A DNA stretch of 64,000 nt from positions 62,001 through 126,000 of the forward strand of contig NZ_JAUSZZ010000001.1 of NCBI RefSeq assembly GCF_030818075.1, written 5' to 3'. Positions 8,326 through 15,868 of this stretch are shown here, one piece after another. Positions within the stretch are counted from its first letter, which is position 1, and each line of letters starts with the position of its first letter. The translations under genes were made by a program, and so were the position numbers. The notes below the pieces were generated by a model, which was given only the letters and a program-made list of their open reading frames with translations, was not told the origin of the DNA and did not search any database. The DNA is from Microbacterium proteolyticum (lineage in GTDB: Bacteria > Actinomycetota > Actinomycetes > Actinomycetales > Microbacteriaceae).

Positions 8326-8862
8326 TACTCCAGCGTGCCACGCGGCAGCAGGTCGGTCACCGTCTTCGACCCCGAATCCCAATGGCGCACCCCGGTCGCG
8401 GTGACGGCCAGTTCGCCCTCGCCCGCGTCGGAGAGCACCGCGAGGGCCTCCCCCACCCGATCGAGGGGCACGCGCCGCGCCAGCGTCACGTGGGCCGTCC
8501 ACTTCCCCGGGTCGGGTGTGGACGGCATCGTCTCCGGCGCCGGCGAGCTCGTGGACGCGAGCGTGGAACGCGAGCAACGCCGTCGACGGGATGACGGAGC
8601 GGGCGATCACCCGCGAGCGCCCGGCCCCGAACAGCAACGGCGCGCCGAGCGTCAGCGCGAGCGGAAGGTCGGCGGCGAGGGCGGCGAGGTCGGGCGGCGC
8701 CAGTTCCGGGCGGACGAGCAGGGTGATGTGCGGACGGTTGCTCTCGCCGGTGTGCCGGGCCTGGCTCGGCAGATCGGCGGCGATCATCGCGTCCCACTCT
8801 CGACGCACCGCCGCATCAGAGGCCGCGTCGAAGACGAGCTCGAGGCTGACGACAGCGCTCAT
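8325..8862 (-). pseudogene. 2'-5' RNA ligase / 2H phosphoesterase family protein, frameshifted
   Basis: This is a two-histidine phosphoesterase of about 178 residues when repaired. The first HxT motif (RPHITLL) is in the initial frame from the ATG at 8862. The second (WTAHVTLARRVP) is in the +1 frame. The break falls around 8530-8540. Removing one G from the GG at 8536-8537 reads HELAGAETMPSTPDPGKW, which looks natural. Such proteins act on 2'-5' linked or cyclic phosphodiesters, but many are uncharacterised. The downstream PPOX gene overlaps its stop, and a DoxX-like gene lies 7 bases upstream, so the three form an operon. A real mutation would remove the second catalytic histidine. Confidence 0.8.
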
Positions 8863-8869
8863 GGGCGCG

Positions 8870-9247
8870 TCACCGCGTCGACCACCATGCCGCCGCGACC
8901 AACAGCGGCTGGAAGAACAGGCGGACGAAGCGCTTGCGGTCTGTGTCGAGCCCGAAGGCGGAGCGGCCTTTGCGCCACTGATCGATGTTGCCGGGAAAGA
9001 TCGCGACGAAGAACGCCGTCAGCGCGGCGCCGACGCGCCGACGCTCCCGCGGGAGGGCGACGAGGGCGAGCCCGAAAGCGGCTTCGACGACACCGGATGC
9101 CACCACCACGGCGTCCCGATCCAGCGGGCCGTGCTCGACGAGGGCGTCGGGCACCTGCGCCTGGAAATCACGCCGGGCGAAAGTCAGGTGGGCGATACCG
9201 GCGAACATCATGGCCGAAGCCAGCAGCCAGCGCACGACAGATCTCAT
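8870..9247 (-). CDS. DoxX-like small integral membrane protein
   Basis: This 125-residue protein has four hydrophobic helices (about 5-20, 45-65, 70-90 and 105-122) and a PGNIDQWRKG loop typical of DoxX-like proteins. That family is linked to redox or membrane-complex functions, often in operons with oxidoreductases, as here with a PPOX flavoprotein two genes downstream. The start was taken at ATG 9247. Longer readings begin inside the neighbouring sigma-like gene region on the other strand and add a non-hydrophobic tail. No precise role can be assigned. Confidence 0.75.
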   Translation of the reverse strand: MRSVVRWLLASAMMFAGIAHLTFARRDFQAQVPDALVEHGPLDRDAVVVASGVVEAAFGLALVALPRERRRVGAALTAFFVAIFPGNIDQWRKGRSAFGLDTDRKRFVRLFFQPLLVAAAWWSTR

Positions 9248-9402
9248 GCTGCGACGGTAGTTCGCCGCCGGAGCCTCCTCCCGGGGTTGACGAACGTGAG
9301 CTCGTCCCTTCTGCTCGCTACGGCCTTCGTCCCGATTGCGCAACCCCGCGTGGTGACGAGTCAGCCCCGGTTGACTGGATCCATCACCGAAGGAGGTGCA
9401 CC

Positions 9403-9693
9403 ATGACCATGACGAACGCCACGTCCCCCGCGATGCGGGAAGAGGATCTCGATGCCCTCCTCGTCCGAGCGGCGGCCGGCGATTGCGACGCATTCGTCGC
9501 GTTCTACGACGCGACGGCGCCGCGTGTCTACGCGATCCTGCTCTCGTTGACCGGGGTCGCCGCGGAGGCCGACAGGCTGATGGAAGGCGTCTACGTCGAA
9601 GCCTGGGAGCGCATGCGAGGGCGAACGGCCCCGCCCTGTCCCGGCTTGCACTGGATGTCGGCCCTCGCGCACCGCAGCGTCGCGAGCCGCTGA
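9403..9693 (+). CDS. Sigma-factor region 2-only miniprotein (ECF sigma-like)
   Basis: This 96-residue protein matches only the region 2 part of an ECF (SigK-like) sigma factor. LDALLVRAAAGDCDAFVAFY and APRVYAILLSLTG match the core-binding helices, and WMSALAHRSVASR matches the end of region 2. It stops exactly where the linker to region 4 would begin. The segment equivalent to AEEVTQEVF is altered to AEADRLMEG. A near-perfect ribosome site AAGGAGGTG (9391-9398) sits before the ATG, so it is clearly expressed as a unit. No region 4 is found in any frame after the stop. It may bind RNA polymerase core without specifying a promoter; this is inference. Confidence 0.75.
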   Translation: MTMTNATSPAMREEDLDALLVRAAAGDCDAFVAFYDATAPRVYAILLSLTGVAAEADRLMEGVYVEAWERMRGRTAPPCPGLHWMSALAHRSVASR

Positions 9694-9716
9694 CCCGGCG
9701 GCACGTCCGTCAGCGG
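9687..9716. terminator. Possible bidirectional hairpin overlapping two stop codons
   Basis: An 8-bp stem (9687-9694 with 9709-9716) spans the stop codons of the sigma-like gene and the convergent small-protein gene. The loop is 14 bases, so support is moderate. Confidence 0.35.
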
Positions 9717-10042
9717 GCGTCGGCCCTCTGCGGTGCCGGACTGTCGTGCGGGTCGAGATCGATGGTCAGCCCGCTGGACGAGTTGGCGGCGTTCGCATAC
9801 GTCTGCAGCAGGGCGTTGTCGAGGGTCTCCGGCTCGGCGGCACCGAACACGAACCGCAACGGGATCGACGGCTGGATCCAGATCGTGCTCCGACCGGACT
9901 GCTCCCCCATCGGATGACGCCACGACATCGTGAAGCTCTCCCCCCGGCGGAGCTTGGTCGCGATGACGACCTTCACGTGCGCGAGGAGCCGGTCGGGGAT
10001 GTCGATCGGGCTCGGGGACGAGCCATAGAACAGTGAGCCCAT
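9710..10042 (-). CDS. Small actinobacterial protein of unknown function, paralogue of the protein at 10691-11005
   Basis: This 110-residue soluble protein shares its layout with the second copy: GSLFYGSS at the N terminus, then HVKVVIATKLRRGESF, then IWIQPSIPLRFVF. I recall such proteins being listed as a DUF (possibly DUF7882), and sometimes mislabelled as ATP-dependent DNA ligase, but I could not check. The start is ATG 10042, which has AAGGAG four to five bases upstream; an earlier in-frame start at 10063 overlaps that site. The FYGSS and PSIPLRF stretches suggest a compact beta-rich fold. No catalytic motif is evident. Confidence 0.7.
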   Translation of the reverse strand: MGSLFYGSSPSPIDIPDRLLAHVKVVIATKLRRGESFTMSWRHPMGEQSGRSTIWIQPSIPLRFVFGAAEPETLDNALLQTYANAANSSSGLTIDLDPHDSPAPQRADAR

Positions 10043-10225
10043 CAGCCTCTCCTTCCGGGACACCCGGCCCTTTGGATTTTACGAGGTCGCCTCACCACCG
10101 CAAAGGAATTCGCGATGAACACCCGGCACGGCGGCGCCTCCAGCCTCAGCCCGCCAGTTCTCCGGCGTGAGTCGGGTCGGCTCAACTAGACTGTCGGCAC
10201 GGGTGGCAGAGCCTCGAGGAGACGC

Positions 10226-10681
10226 ATGACGATCGAGACCGAAGATGACGCCGTGACGACCGCCGCCCGTGCGGTGGAGCGACTGCGCCTCGCCGAAGCC
10301 CGCTTGGCACGCCGACGCCAATCCGAGTGCGGCCCGAGCGAGAACGCCCGCGCAGCCATGCGTCTGGTGCTCGAGCGCGCCGACGCCCACTCCACGGTCA
10401 CCCCCACCGAGATCGCGCACTACCTCGGCATCTCGGCCGCGTCCGTGACGGGCATGCTCGACCGACTGCACGCGGGCGGGCTCATCGACTTCGTCGTCAA
10501 CCCGGCCGATCGGCGCAGCAAGTTCGTCGTGCCGTTCGACCGTGCGACGGATCCGGATGCCATCGACCCGGTCACGGCGCGGATTCGCGCCTTCGCCGCC
10601 GAGCTGCCCGACGGCACGGCCGGCCACGTCGCAGCGTTTCTCGACCGCGTCCGCGAGGTCGTCGACACCGAGTGCGCCTGA
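10226..10681 (+). CDS. MarR-family transcriptional regulator
   Basis: This 151-residue winged-helix regulator has the core at about residues 37-105. The helix-turn-helix is TPTEIAHYLGISAASVTGML, and the wing contains NPADRRSKFV, matching the D-x-R-S/R pattern of MarR wings. GAGGAG lies just upstream of the ATG and a -10-like TAGACT lies at 10187-10192. It sits between two paralogous small-protein genes on the opposite strand and is divergent from the 9710-10042 gene, which makes that gene a possible target. The ligand is unknown. Confidence 0.85.
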   Translation: MTIETEDDAVTTAARAVERLRLAEARLARRRQSECGPSENARAAMRLVLERADAHSTVTPTEIAHYLGISAASVTGMLDRLHAGGLIDFVVNPADRRSKFVVPFDRATDPDAIDPVTARIRAFAAELPDGTAGHVAAFLDRVREVVDTECA

Positions 10682-10690
10682 TCTGCGGGG

Positions 10691-11005
10691 TCAGGCCCGA
10701 GGAGCCCCGTCGGGGTCGGGCTCGGCGATCACAGTCAACCCCTGCGGGGCGCTCGCCTCGTTCATCAGGTCGTCCACCCACCGCCGGTTGAGGTGCGGCA
10801 GTCGGCTCCCGTAGAAGTGGAACACCAGCGGGATCGACGGCGAGATCCACAGCGAGCGCGTTCCACTGCCGTCGGCCATGGGGAAATGGAACATGAAGGG
10901 CTCGTTGCGTCTGAGCTTGTTCATGAACACCACGCGAAGGTGGGACAGGGTTCGGTCCTCGATGTCGAAAGCCTGCCCGAAGCTGTTGTAAACCAGTTTT
11001 CCCAC
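10691..11005 (-). CDS. Small actinobacterial protein of unknown function, paralogue of the protein at 9710-10042
   Basis: This 104-residue protein is the second member of the pair. It has GKLVYNSFGQAF, then HLRVVFMNKLRRNEPF, then LWISPSIPLVFHFYG. It begins with GTG at 11005 and has no clear ribosome site. A -10-like TATAGA lies 8 bases before the start, suggesting a leaderless or nearly leaderless mRNA. It converges on the MarR gene with a 9-base gap. Function is unknown. Conservation of the K-L-R-R and PSIPL motifs between the copies implies a shared binding surface. Confidence 0.7.
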   Translation of the reverse strand: MGKLVYNSFGQAFDIEDRTLSHLRVVFMNKLRRNEPFMFHFPMADGSGTRSLWISPSIPLVFHFYGSRLPHLNRRWVDDLMNEASAPQGLTVIAEPDPDGAPRA

Positions 11006-11070
11006 AATGACAATCTATAGCCCTGCTCGGACTAATCATTCAGGAGCCGGCGGGCAGGGAGCCGGATAAA

Positions 11071-12097
11071 GTGCTGCTCGTGCCGGCACCGCACTCGACC
11101 TCGACCCGACGCCCGCTGCCGCGCGGTCCGCTGATCGTGGGCGCCCTGCTCGTCGTGCTCGCGCTGATCGTCGTCTTCGCGGTCGGTCGTCTGACCCTCG
11201 CCGCGGCGGATGCTGCGTCCGCCGCAGCGCCGGCCGTCGGCACGCGGATCCTCGCCTCCAGCACCTCGACGGCGGCGCGTGCGTCCGTGTCCGGGGGCGG
11301 TGCACGCGAGACCGCCGCCGCGGACTGGCTCGCGAGGCAACCGACGACGGTCTGGCTGACCCCGGAGGGCGACCCGATCGACGCGGTCCACGACCGGGTC
11401 GTGCGTCTCGCCGATGAGGCGCGCGGCCAGGATGCGGCGCTCTCGGTGGCCGTGTACGGACTCCCCGACCGCGATTGCGGCAGTCATTCCACGGGCGGCC
11501 TGGACCCGGAGGACTACGCCGAGTGGACGTCCCGCATCGGACGAGCCCTGGCATCCGCCGCCGGTCTGCAGAAGATCGTGATCCTCGAACCCGACAGCGT
11601 CGCGCTGTCACCCTCGTGCGGCTCCCTCACGGAGCGCGCAGGGTACCTGCGGACGGCGGTCGACAACCTCTCCGGTCCCGGCACCTGGATCTACATCGAC
11701 GCGGGCAACTCCGCCTGGCACCCGGCCGAGGAGATGGCAGAGCTTCTACGGGCGACGGGATTGCTGTCGTCGGTGCGCGGAGTCGCGCTGAACGTCTCGA
11801 ACTACCAGGACACCGCCTCCGAGTTCGCCTACGCCCACGAGCTGTCCGACCTGCTGGGCGGAACGCACGCGGTCATCGACACCTCCCGCAACGGCGCCGG
11901 TCCGGCAGGGGCGCAGTGGTGCAACCCGGCCGGCCGACGCGTGGGGAGCGAGGGGGGGTCCTACGGAGACGGTGTCGTCGACACGAATCTCTGGATCAAA
12001 CCCCCCCGGCGAAAGCGACGGCGCGTGCAACGGTGGCCCCGCGGCCGGTGCGTGGTGGCCGGATGCCGCCATCGAGTTGACGAGAGGGCTCGTCTGA
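11071..12097 (+). pseudogene. GH6-family endoglucanase (membrane-anchored or secreted), frameshifted at a C7 tract
   Basis: This GH6 beta-1,4-glucanase is about 341 residues when repaired. The N-terminal hydrophobic helix (about 21-45) is a signal or anchor. Family motifs in order are VYGLPDRDCGS (catalytic-acid Asp), KIVILEPDSVA, YIDAGNSAW, NVSNY, DTSRNG, NPAGRRVG and LWIKPP. The last should continue as GESDG, carrying another active-site acid. The sequence has seven Cs at 12001-12007; with six, the frame reads KPPGESDGACNGGP and ends at TGA 12095-12097. As sequenced the tail is random and runs on to 12219. The GTG start at 11071 has AGGGAG nine bases upstream. Next to a processive GT2 synthase it resembles the glucanases that trim cellulose-like polymers during synthesis. 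Confidence 0.85.
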
Positions 12098-12215
12098 CCC
12101 GCACCCCCGGGGGGTTGCGTCGCGAAATGTGTCAAGATTGCGCTCGTCGCTATGCGACACCGCGTCTCGGGGGAGAATGCGGGCGCGAAAGCGCGAATGC
12201 GGAGGAGTGGGTCAG

Positions 12216-13094
12216 ATGAGCGACAACCTGGAGCGCGTGAAAACGGCGGTGATCGTCGAGGACGATCCCGATATCCGCCACCTTCTCGCCGAGGTCCTCG
12301 AGTCGGCAGGCTTCTCCACCGTGTCCGTCGGGAACGGTATCGACGGGGTGCGCGCCGTGATCACCTATCAGCCGCTCATCACGACGCTGGACGTCAACAT
12401 GCCCGGCATCGACGGGTTCGAAGCCGCCCGGCGCATCCGGCAGCAGAGCGACACGTACATCATCATGCTGACGGGACTGGAAGAGGAGGCCGATGTCGTG
12501 CTCGGCCTCGGCGCCGGCGCCGATGAGTACGTGGTCAAGCCGTTCCGTCCGCGAGAACTCCGCGCACGGATCGAAGCCCTCCTGCGCCGACCCCGTGCCG
12601 GCGAGCCCGGTGCGCCGAGCACCGCGCCGCGCCAGGAGCGGGTCGGCCCGTCCTTCCCCACCGCCCGCCCCGAGAGCGAGGCCGCGTCGCCGCCCGCTGG
12701 AAGCGAGGTCGTCGTCCTCCCGCCGCCGGCGGGAGAGGTGGCGGAGGACGCGGGACACGCCTGGCTCGTGCACCGAGACCTGCTGCTCGACCCCGACAGC
12801 CGACTGGTGCGATTGAGTGGCGACGACCTGGAACTCACCCGCACCGAGTTCGATCTGCTCGCAACGCTCATGGAGTCCAAGCGGCGCGTCCGCAGCAAAG
12901 CCGATCTGACCCTGGTCCTGCGCGGCGAGTCCTACGTGACGAGCTACTTCGTCGGCGATGCCGACAAGCGGGCCATCGAAGCGCACATGACCAACCTGCG
13001 TCGAAAGCTCGGCGACAATCCCGCCAATCCCCGCTACATCGAGACCGTGCGCGGGGTCGGGTATCGCCTGACCTCGGAGCTCGTCGCCTCCTGA
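12216..13094 (+). CDS. OmpR/PhoB-family response regulator
   Basis: This 292-residue two-component regulator has a receiver domain (1-125) with the acidic pair in VEDDPD and the phospho-acceptor Asp59 in TLDVNMPGIDG; Lys lies in VVKPFRPRE. A Pro/Ala-rich linker of about 60 residues follows, then an OmpR-type winged helix (about 190-290) ending VRGVGYRL. The long linker is unusual for the family. GGAGGAG precedes the ATG by 8 bases. Its likely partner is the histidine kinase at 15855-17621. CAAGATT elements upstream of this gene and in the GT2/GGDEF-like intergenic region are candidate binding sites. Confidence 0.93.
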   Translation: MSDNLERVKTAVIVEDDPDIRHLLAEVLESAGFSTVSVGNGIDGVRAVITYQPLITTLDVNMPGIDGFEAARRIRQQSDTYIIMLTGLEEEADVVLGLGAGADEYVVKPFRPRELRARIEALLRRPRAGEPGAPSTAPRQERVGPSFPTARPESEAASPPAGSEVVVLPPPAGEVAEDAGHAWLVHRDLLLDPDSRLVRLSGDDLELTRTEFDLLATLMESKRRVRSKADLTLVLRGESYVTSYFVGDADKRAIEAHMTNLRRKLGDNPANPRYIETVRGVGYRLTSELVAS

Positions 13095-13110
13095 TGCCGG
13101 CGGCGACGGC

Positions 13111-13144
13111 GGATGCCTCGGCCGCGGTCGTGACCGAGGCATCC
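13111..13144. terminator. Hairpin terminator between the response regulator and the convergent GT2 gene
   Basis: A perfect 11-bp stem (13111-13121 with 13134-13144) is followed by ATTTCT on the plus strand. It lies 17 bases after the regulator stop and 40 bases beyond the GT2 stop, so it could serve both. Confidence 0.65.
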
Positions 13145-13183
13145 ATTTCTCCGATCGTTCGGGCCATCGGAGCCGGGAGTTCG

Positions 13184-14654
13184 TCAGACCTTGAAGCCGT
13201 GCTGTCGACGAACGAGCTTGGAGAACATCATCAGGGTCTGCAGCACGGTGACAACGCCGACGATCGGCCACCCGACCCAGAGGATCGAGGACTGCGCGAG
13301 CGGTCCCACGAGCACCCAGATGACGGCGAGCGCGATCGCCACGGCGACGAGGACGACCAGGGGCACCCAATGGCCCAGTCCTCCACCGCGCTCCGCCTTG
13401 GCCTGCATGGCCCAGTTGTCCACCTTCTTGCGAGACAGGAAGCGCGACCACGAGCGGACGAAGTGACTGATGCGCACCCACATGAACACCTCCGCGGGCA
13501 CGAAGAGCACCGCGAAGAGGATGTCGGTGCGATCGACCTTCGCCATGGTGCACGCGATCCGCAGGTTCAACAGCATCGCCACGGCCGGCGGAATGAGCCA
13601 CCACGGCGAGAAGGCGTACGCCCCGATCGAGAGAGACCCGGCGAGCAGCGTCAAGAAGGCGACGCGGACGAAGAGGTTCGTCAGCATGCCGAAGTTCTCG
13701 AATTACCGCAGACGCAGGTTGGGGTGGAAGGGCTGGCCCTTGGTGTCCCCGCGTTGGCCGGGCCACATGAGCTCGATCGCCCCGTAGGTCCACTTGACCT
13801 GCTGGGCGTCGTACGCCGAAAGGGTGGTCATCCCGCCCACGTCGGCCCGGGCCACGGGGCTGATCTTGGTGAGGTAGCCGGCGCTCTTGATCTGCAGGGA
13901 CAGCAGGGAGTCCTCGACCTCGGAGTCCTTGACCCACGGGGTCGACTGGTGGTTCTGCGCCATCGCGTCTCGCAGTGCGGTGGTGGAGAAGATGGAGAAC
14001 TGACCCCCCCAGCACCGCCATGTTGCGGCCACGCAGCATGTTCTGCAGGTTGAACGCGGCGAACTGCGTCCGTTGCCCGGCGATCAGGAACCGTGCCATC
14101 GCCCCCCGGATGGGCGCGTCGTCGATGGTGTAGATGGCCGAGATCCCGCCGATGCGGGAGTCGGAGACGGCCTCCGCCTCGAGGTACTCCACGGCGCGGG
14201 GGTCGGCGACCGTGTCGCCGTCGACGCCCAGGAGGTAGTCGTAGCCTTCGACGAGGGAATAGCCGTAGTTGAGGGCGCCGACCTTCTTGTCGGGGTTCTT
14301 GCCGATGTCATGAACGAAGACCTCGGTGAACTGCTCGCCGAGTTCGGTGTGCAGCTCGTGAGGACCGCTGTAGTTCGAGGCGATCCTGACGGTGGCGTCC
14401 GAGGTGTTGTTGACGACGACGTGGATGACGTCGGGCACGCGGGTCTGTCGCAGCAGCGCCTCGATGACACCGGCGATCGACTCCTCCTCGTTGTAGGCGG
14501 GGATGACGCACCCGATCGTGGAGCGGTGGACGCAGGAGTCCTCCAGGATCGCCGCGAAGTCGTCGACGAAGTGCTCCTCGTGCTCGTTCGCATGCTCCTG
14601 TGCGTGCGGACGCAGCTCTCGCGCGGGAGCGGTGAAACTTCGCACATCGGTCAT
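13184..14654 (-). pseudogene. Processive GT2 membrane glycosyltransferase (cellulose-synthase-like), broken by a frameshift and a stop codon
   Basis: Repaired length is about 489 residues. The N-terminal catalytic domain has GCVIPAYNEEES, the DxD in LLGVDGDTVAD, an ED acid in SEVEDSLLSLQ and a QxxRW-like QQVKW. Together these mark a processive beta-glycan synthase. About five membrane helices follow in the C-terminal third. Seven Cs at 14004-14010 (G7 in the gene) shift the frame after RGRNMAVLGG; six would continue GGQFSIFST. Further on, TAA at 13703-13705 interrupts LRLR and FENFGMLTN. Two lesions make genuine decay more plausible here than elsewhere. The nearby GH6 glucanase, GGDEF-like protein and two-component system suggest a regulated exopolysaccharide. 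Confidence 0.83.
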
Positions 14655-14748
14655 GGCGGTGCCCTCCGTTCGGTGATCGCTGTGTCGGCCGGTCCCCACT
14701 CTGGATCCTCGCCCGCAACACGTCCGCCGCGGCGGAGCACCGTCTCCG

Positions 14749-14766
14749 CAAGATTGCCTCAAGATT
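14749..14766 (+). promoter_or_regulatory. Direct repeat CAAGATT-N4-CAAGATT, candidate response-regulator operator
   Basis: Two identical 7-mers begin at 14749 and 14760, 11 bases apart, which is the half-site spacing typical of OmpR/PhoB-family regulators. They lie between the divergent GT2 and GGDEF-like genes, 32 bases before the latter. A third copy lies at 12133-12139, upstream of the response regulator gene. Regulation by that protein is inference. Confidence 0.45.
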
Positions 14767-14797
14767 CTCCGCGCTCGCAGAAGGAGGCGGTCATCTC

Positions 14798-15868
14798 ATG
14801 ATCCTTCTCGCCCTGTTCTCCGCCATCACCGCGGCGGGTGTGGCGCTGGCGATCCTCCTCCTCGCCTACGGCCGCCCCGAGGACGACCGTGGTGGCGCCC
14901 GCGCGGAGATGGTGCGCTACTTCGGGATGGCCGCCTTCGCCGCTTTGCTGTGCGGCGCCATGAACGCTCTCGAGACGGCGGGCGGCGGGGTGGCGGCCGC
15001 GGCGAGCGGCAATGCCACGAACGTGATGTCCGTCGGATTGTTGTGGGCGGGTGCGCGGCACCTCAACCATCGACGCGCCGTCGGCGCGATCGGGATCGCC
15101 GCGGTGGGGATCTTCCTGCTCGGTCTGACCTTCCTCATCCCCCTCGAGAACGCGACCCTGCTCAAGACCGCGGGACTGGGGGTGTTCGCCGTCATGGGGG
15201 CTCTCGAGTGCGCGCGGCGCCCGCTCGGCGACCTCCGGGGCAGTCGCCTCCTGGCGTGGACCCTCGGTCTCTACGCCGCGTACAACCTCACGCGTCTGAT
15301 CGTGGTCGCCGTGGTCGGCACCGCTCCTCTCCTGGAGCCGGGTCCGATCTCCGCCGAAGCGACCGCGCTGGTCAGCGCCGTCACCATCGCCCTCGTCTCC
15401 ATCGGTACGGTCCGCGTCGGGCGGCAGCTCGACGACCGGCCGTCGCCCGGCACACGAGCCCACGATCGGGGAGTCCTGCGGCGCGAGACCGCGCGCCTCA
15501 TCGGCGCACACGGGAGCGCGCGGATCACGCTCGTGCAGCTGCCCGAGCTGGATCTGATCCGCACCGCTCACAGCGTCGCCCACGGGCGGGAGATGCTGCG
15601 GGCGGCGGCCGGCGCGGTCGACGACGCACTGCCCGAGGTGGTGACGGGTCTGCCCGGGCGGGACACCGTGTTCGCGGTCTCTCCCGTGAGCGTCGAGACC
15701 GACTGGATCGAGTCCGCGGTGCGACGCGCCTTCGCACGTCGCATGCCCTCATTGGACTGCGTCGACGTTCCCGACCTGCTGTTCGAGCACCGCGTCATCC
15801 GGTCGGTCGACCCTCTGTCGTCCCTCATGAGGACGGCCCGTCAGCGGGTGAGCCGTGCCGACCGCTGA
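14798..15868 (+). CDS. Seven-helix membrane protein with a degenerate GGDEF-like C-terminal domain
   Basis: This 356-residue protein has about seven hydrophobic helices (residues 1-205), then a cytoplasmic domain that follows the diguanylate cyclase pattern. LVQLPELDLIRTAHSVAHG sits where a cyclase would read LDLDxFKxINDxxGH. GLPGRDTVFAV sits where GGDEFAVL is expected, so the signature is GRDTV and catalysis is unlikely. It may sense a signal or act as a scaffold. AAGGAGG sits 10 bases before the ATG. Its stop overlaps the histidine kinase start by 14 bases, implying coupled expression. The GGDEF relationship is my reading of a weak pattern and needs a profile search. Confidence 0.65.
   Translation: MILLALFSAITAAGVALAILLLAYGRPEDDRGGARAEMVRYFGMAAFAALLCGAMNALETAGGGVAAAASGNATNVMSVGLLWAGARHLNHRRAVGAIGIAAVGIFLLGLTFLIPLENATLLKTAGLGVFAVMGALECARRPLGDLRGSRLLAWTLGLYAAYNLTRLIVVAVVGTAPLLEPGPISAEATALVSAVTIALVSIGTVRVGRQLDDRPSPGTRAHDRGVLRRETARLIGAHGSARITLVQLPELDLIRTAHSVAHGREMLRAAAGAVDDALPEVVTGLPGRDTVFAVSPVSVETDWIESAVRRAFARRMPSLDCVDVPDLLFEHRVIRSVDPLSSLMRTARQRVSRADR

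Noticed and set aside
14655..14797. A small RNA gene in the GT2/GGDEF-like intergenic region
   Set aside because: No convincing promoter-plus-terminator unit; the region is better explained by divergent promoters and the CAAGATT repeats.
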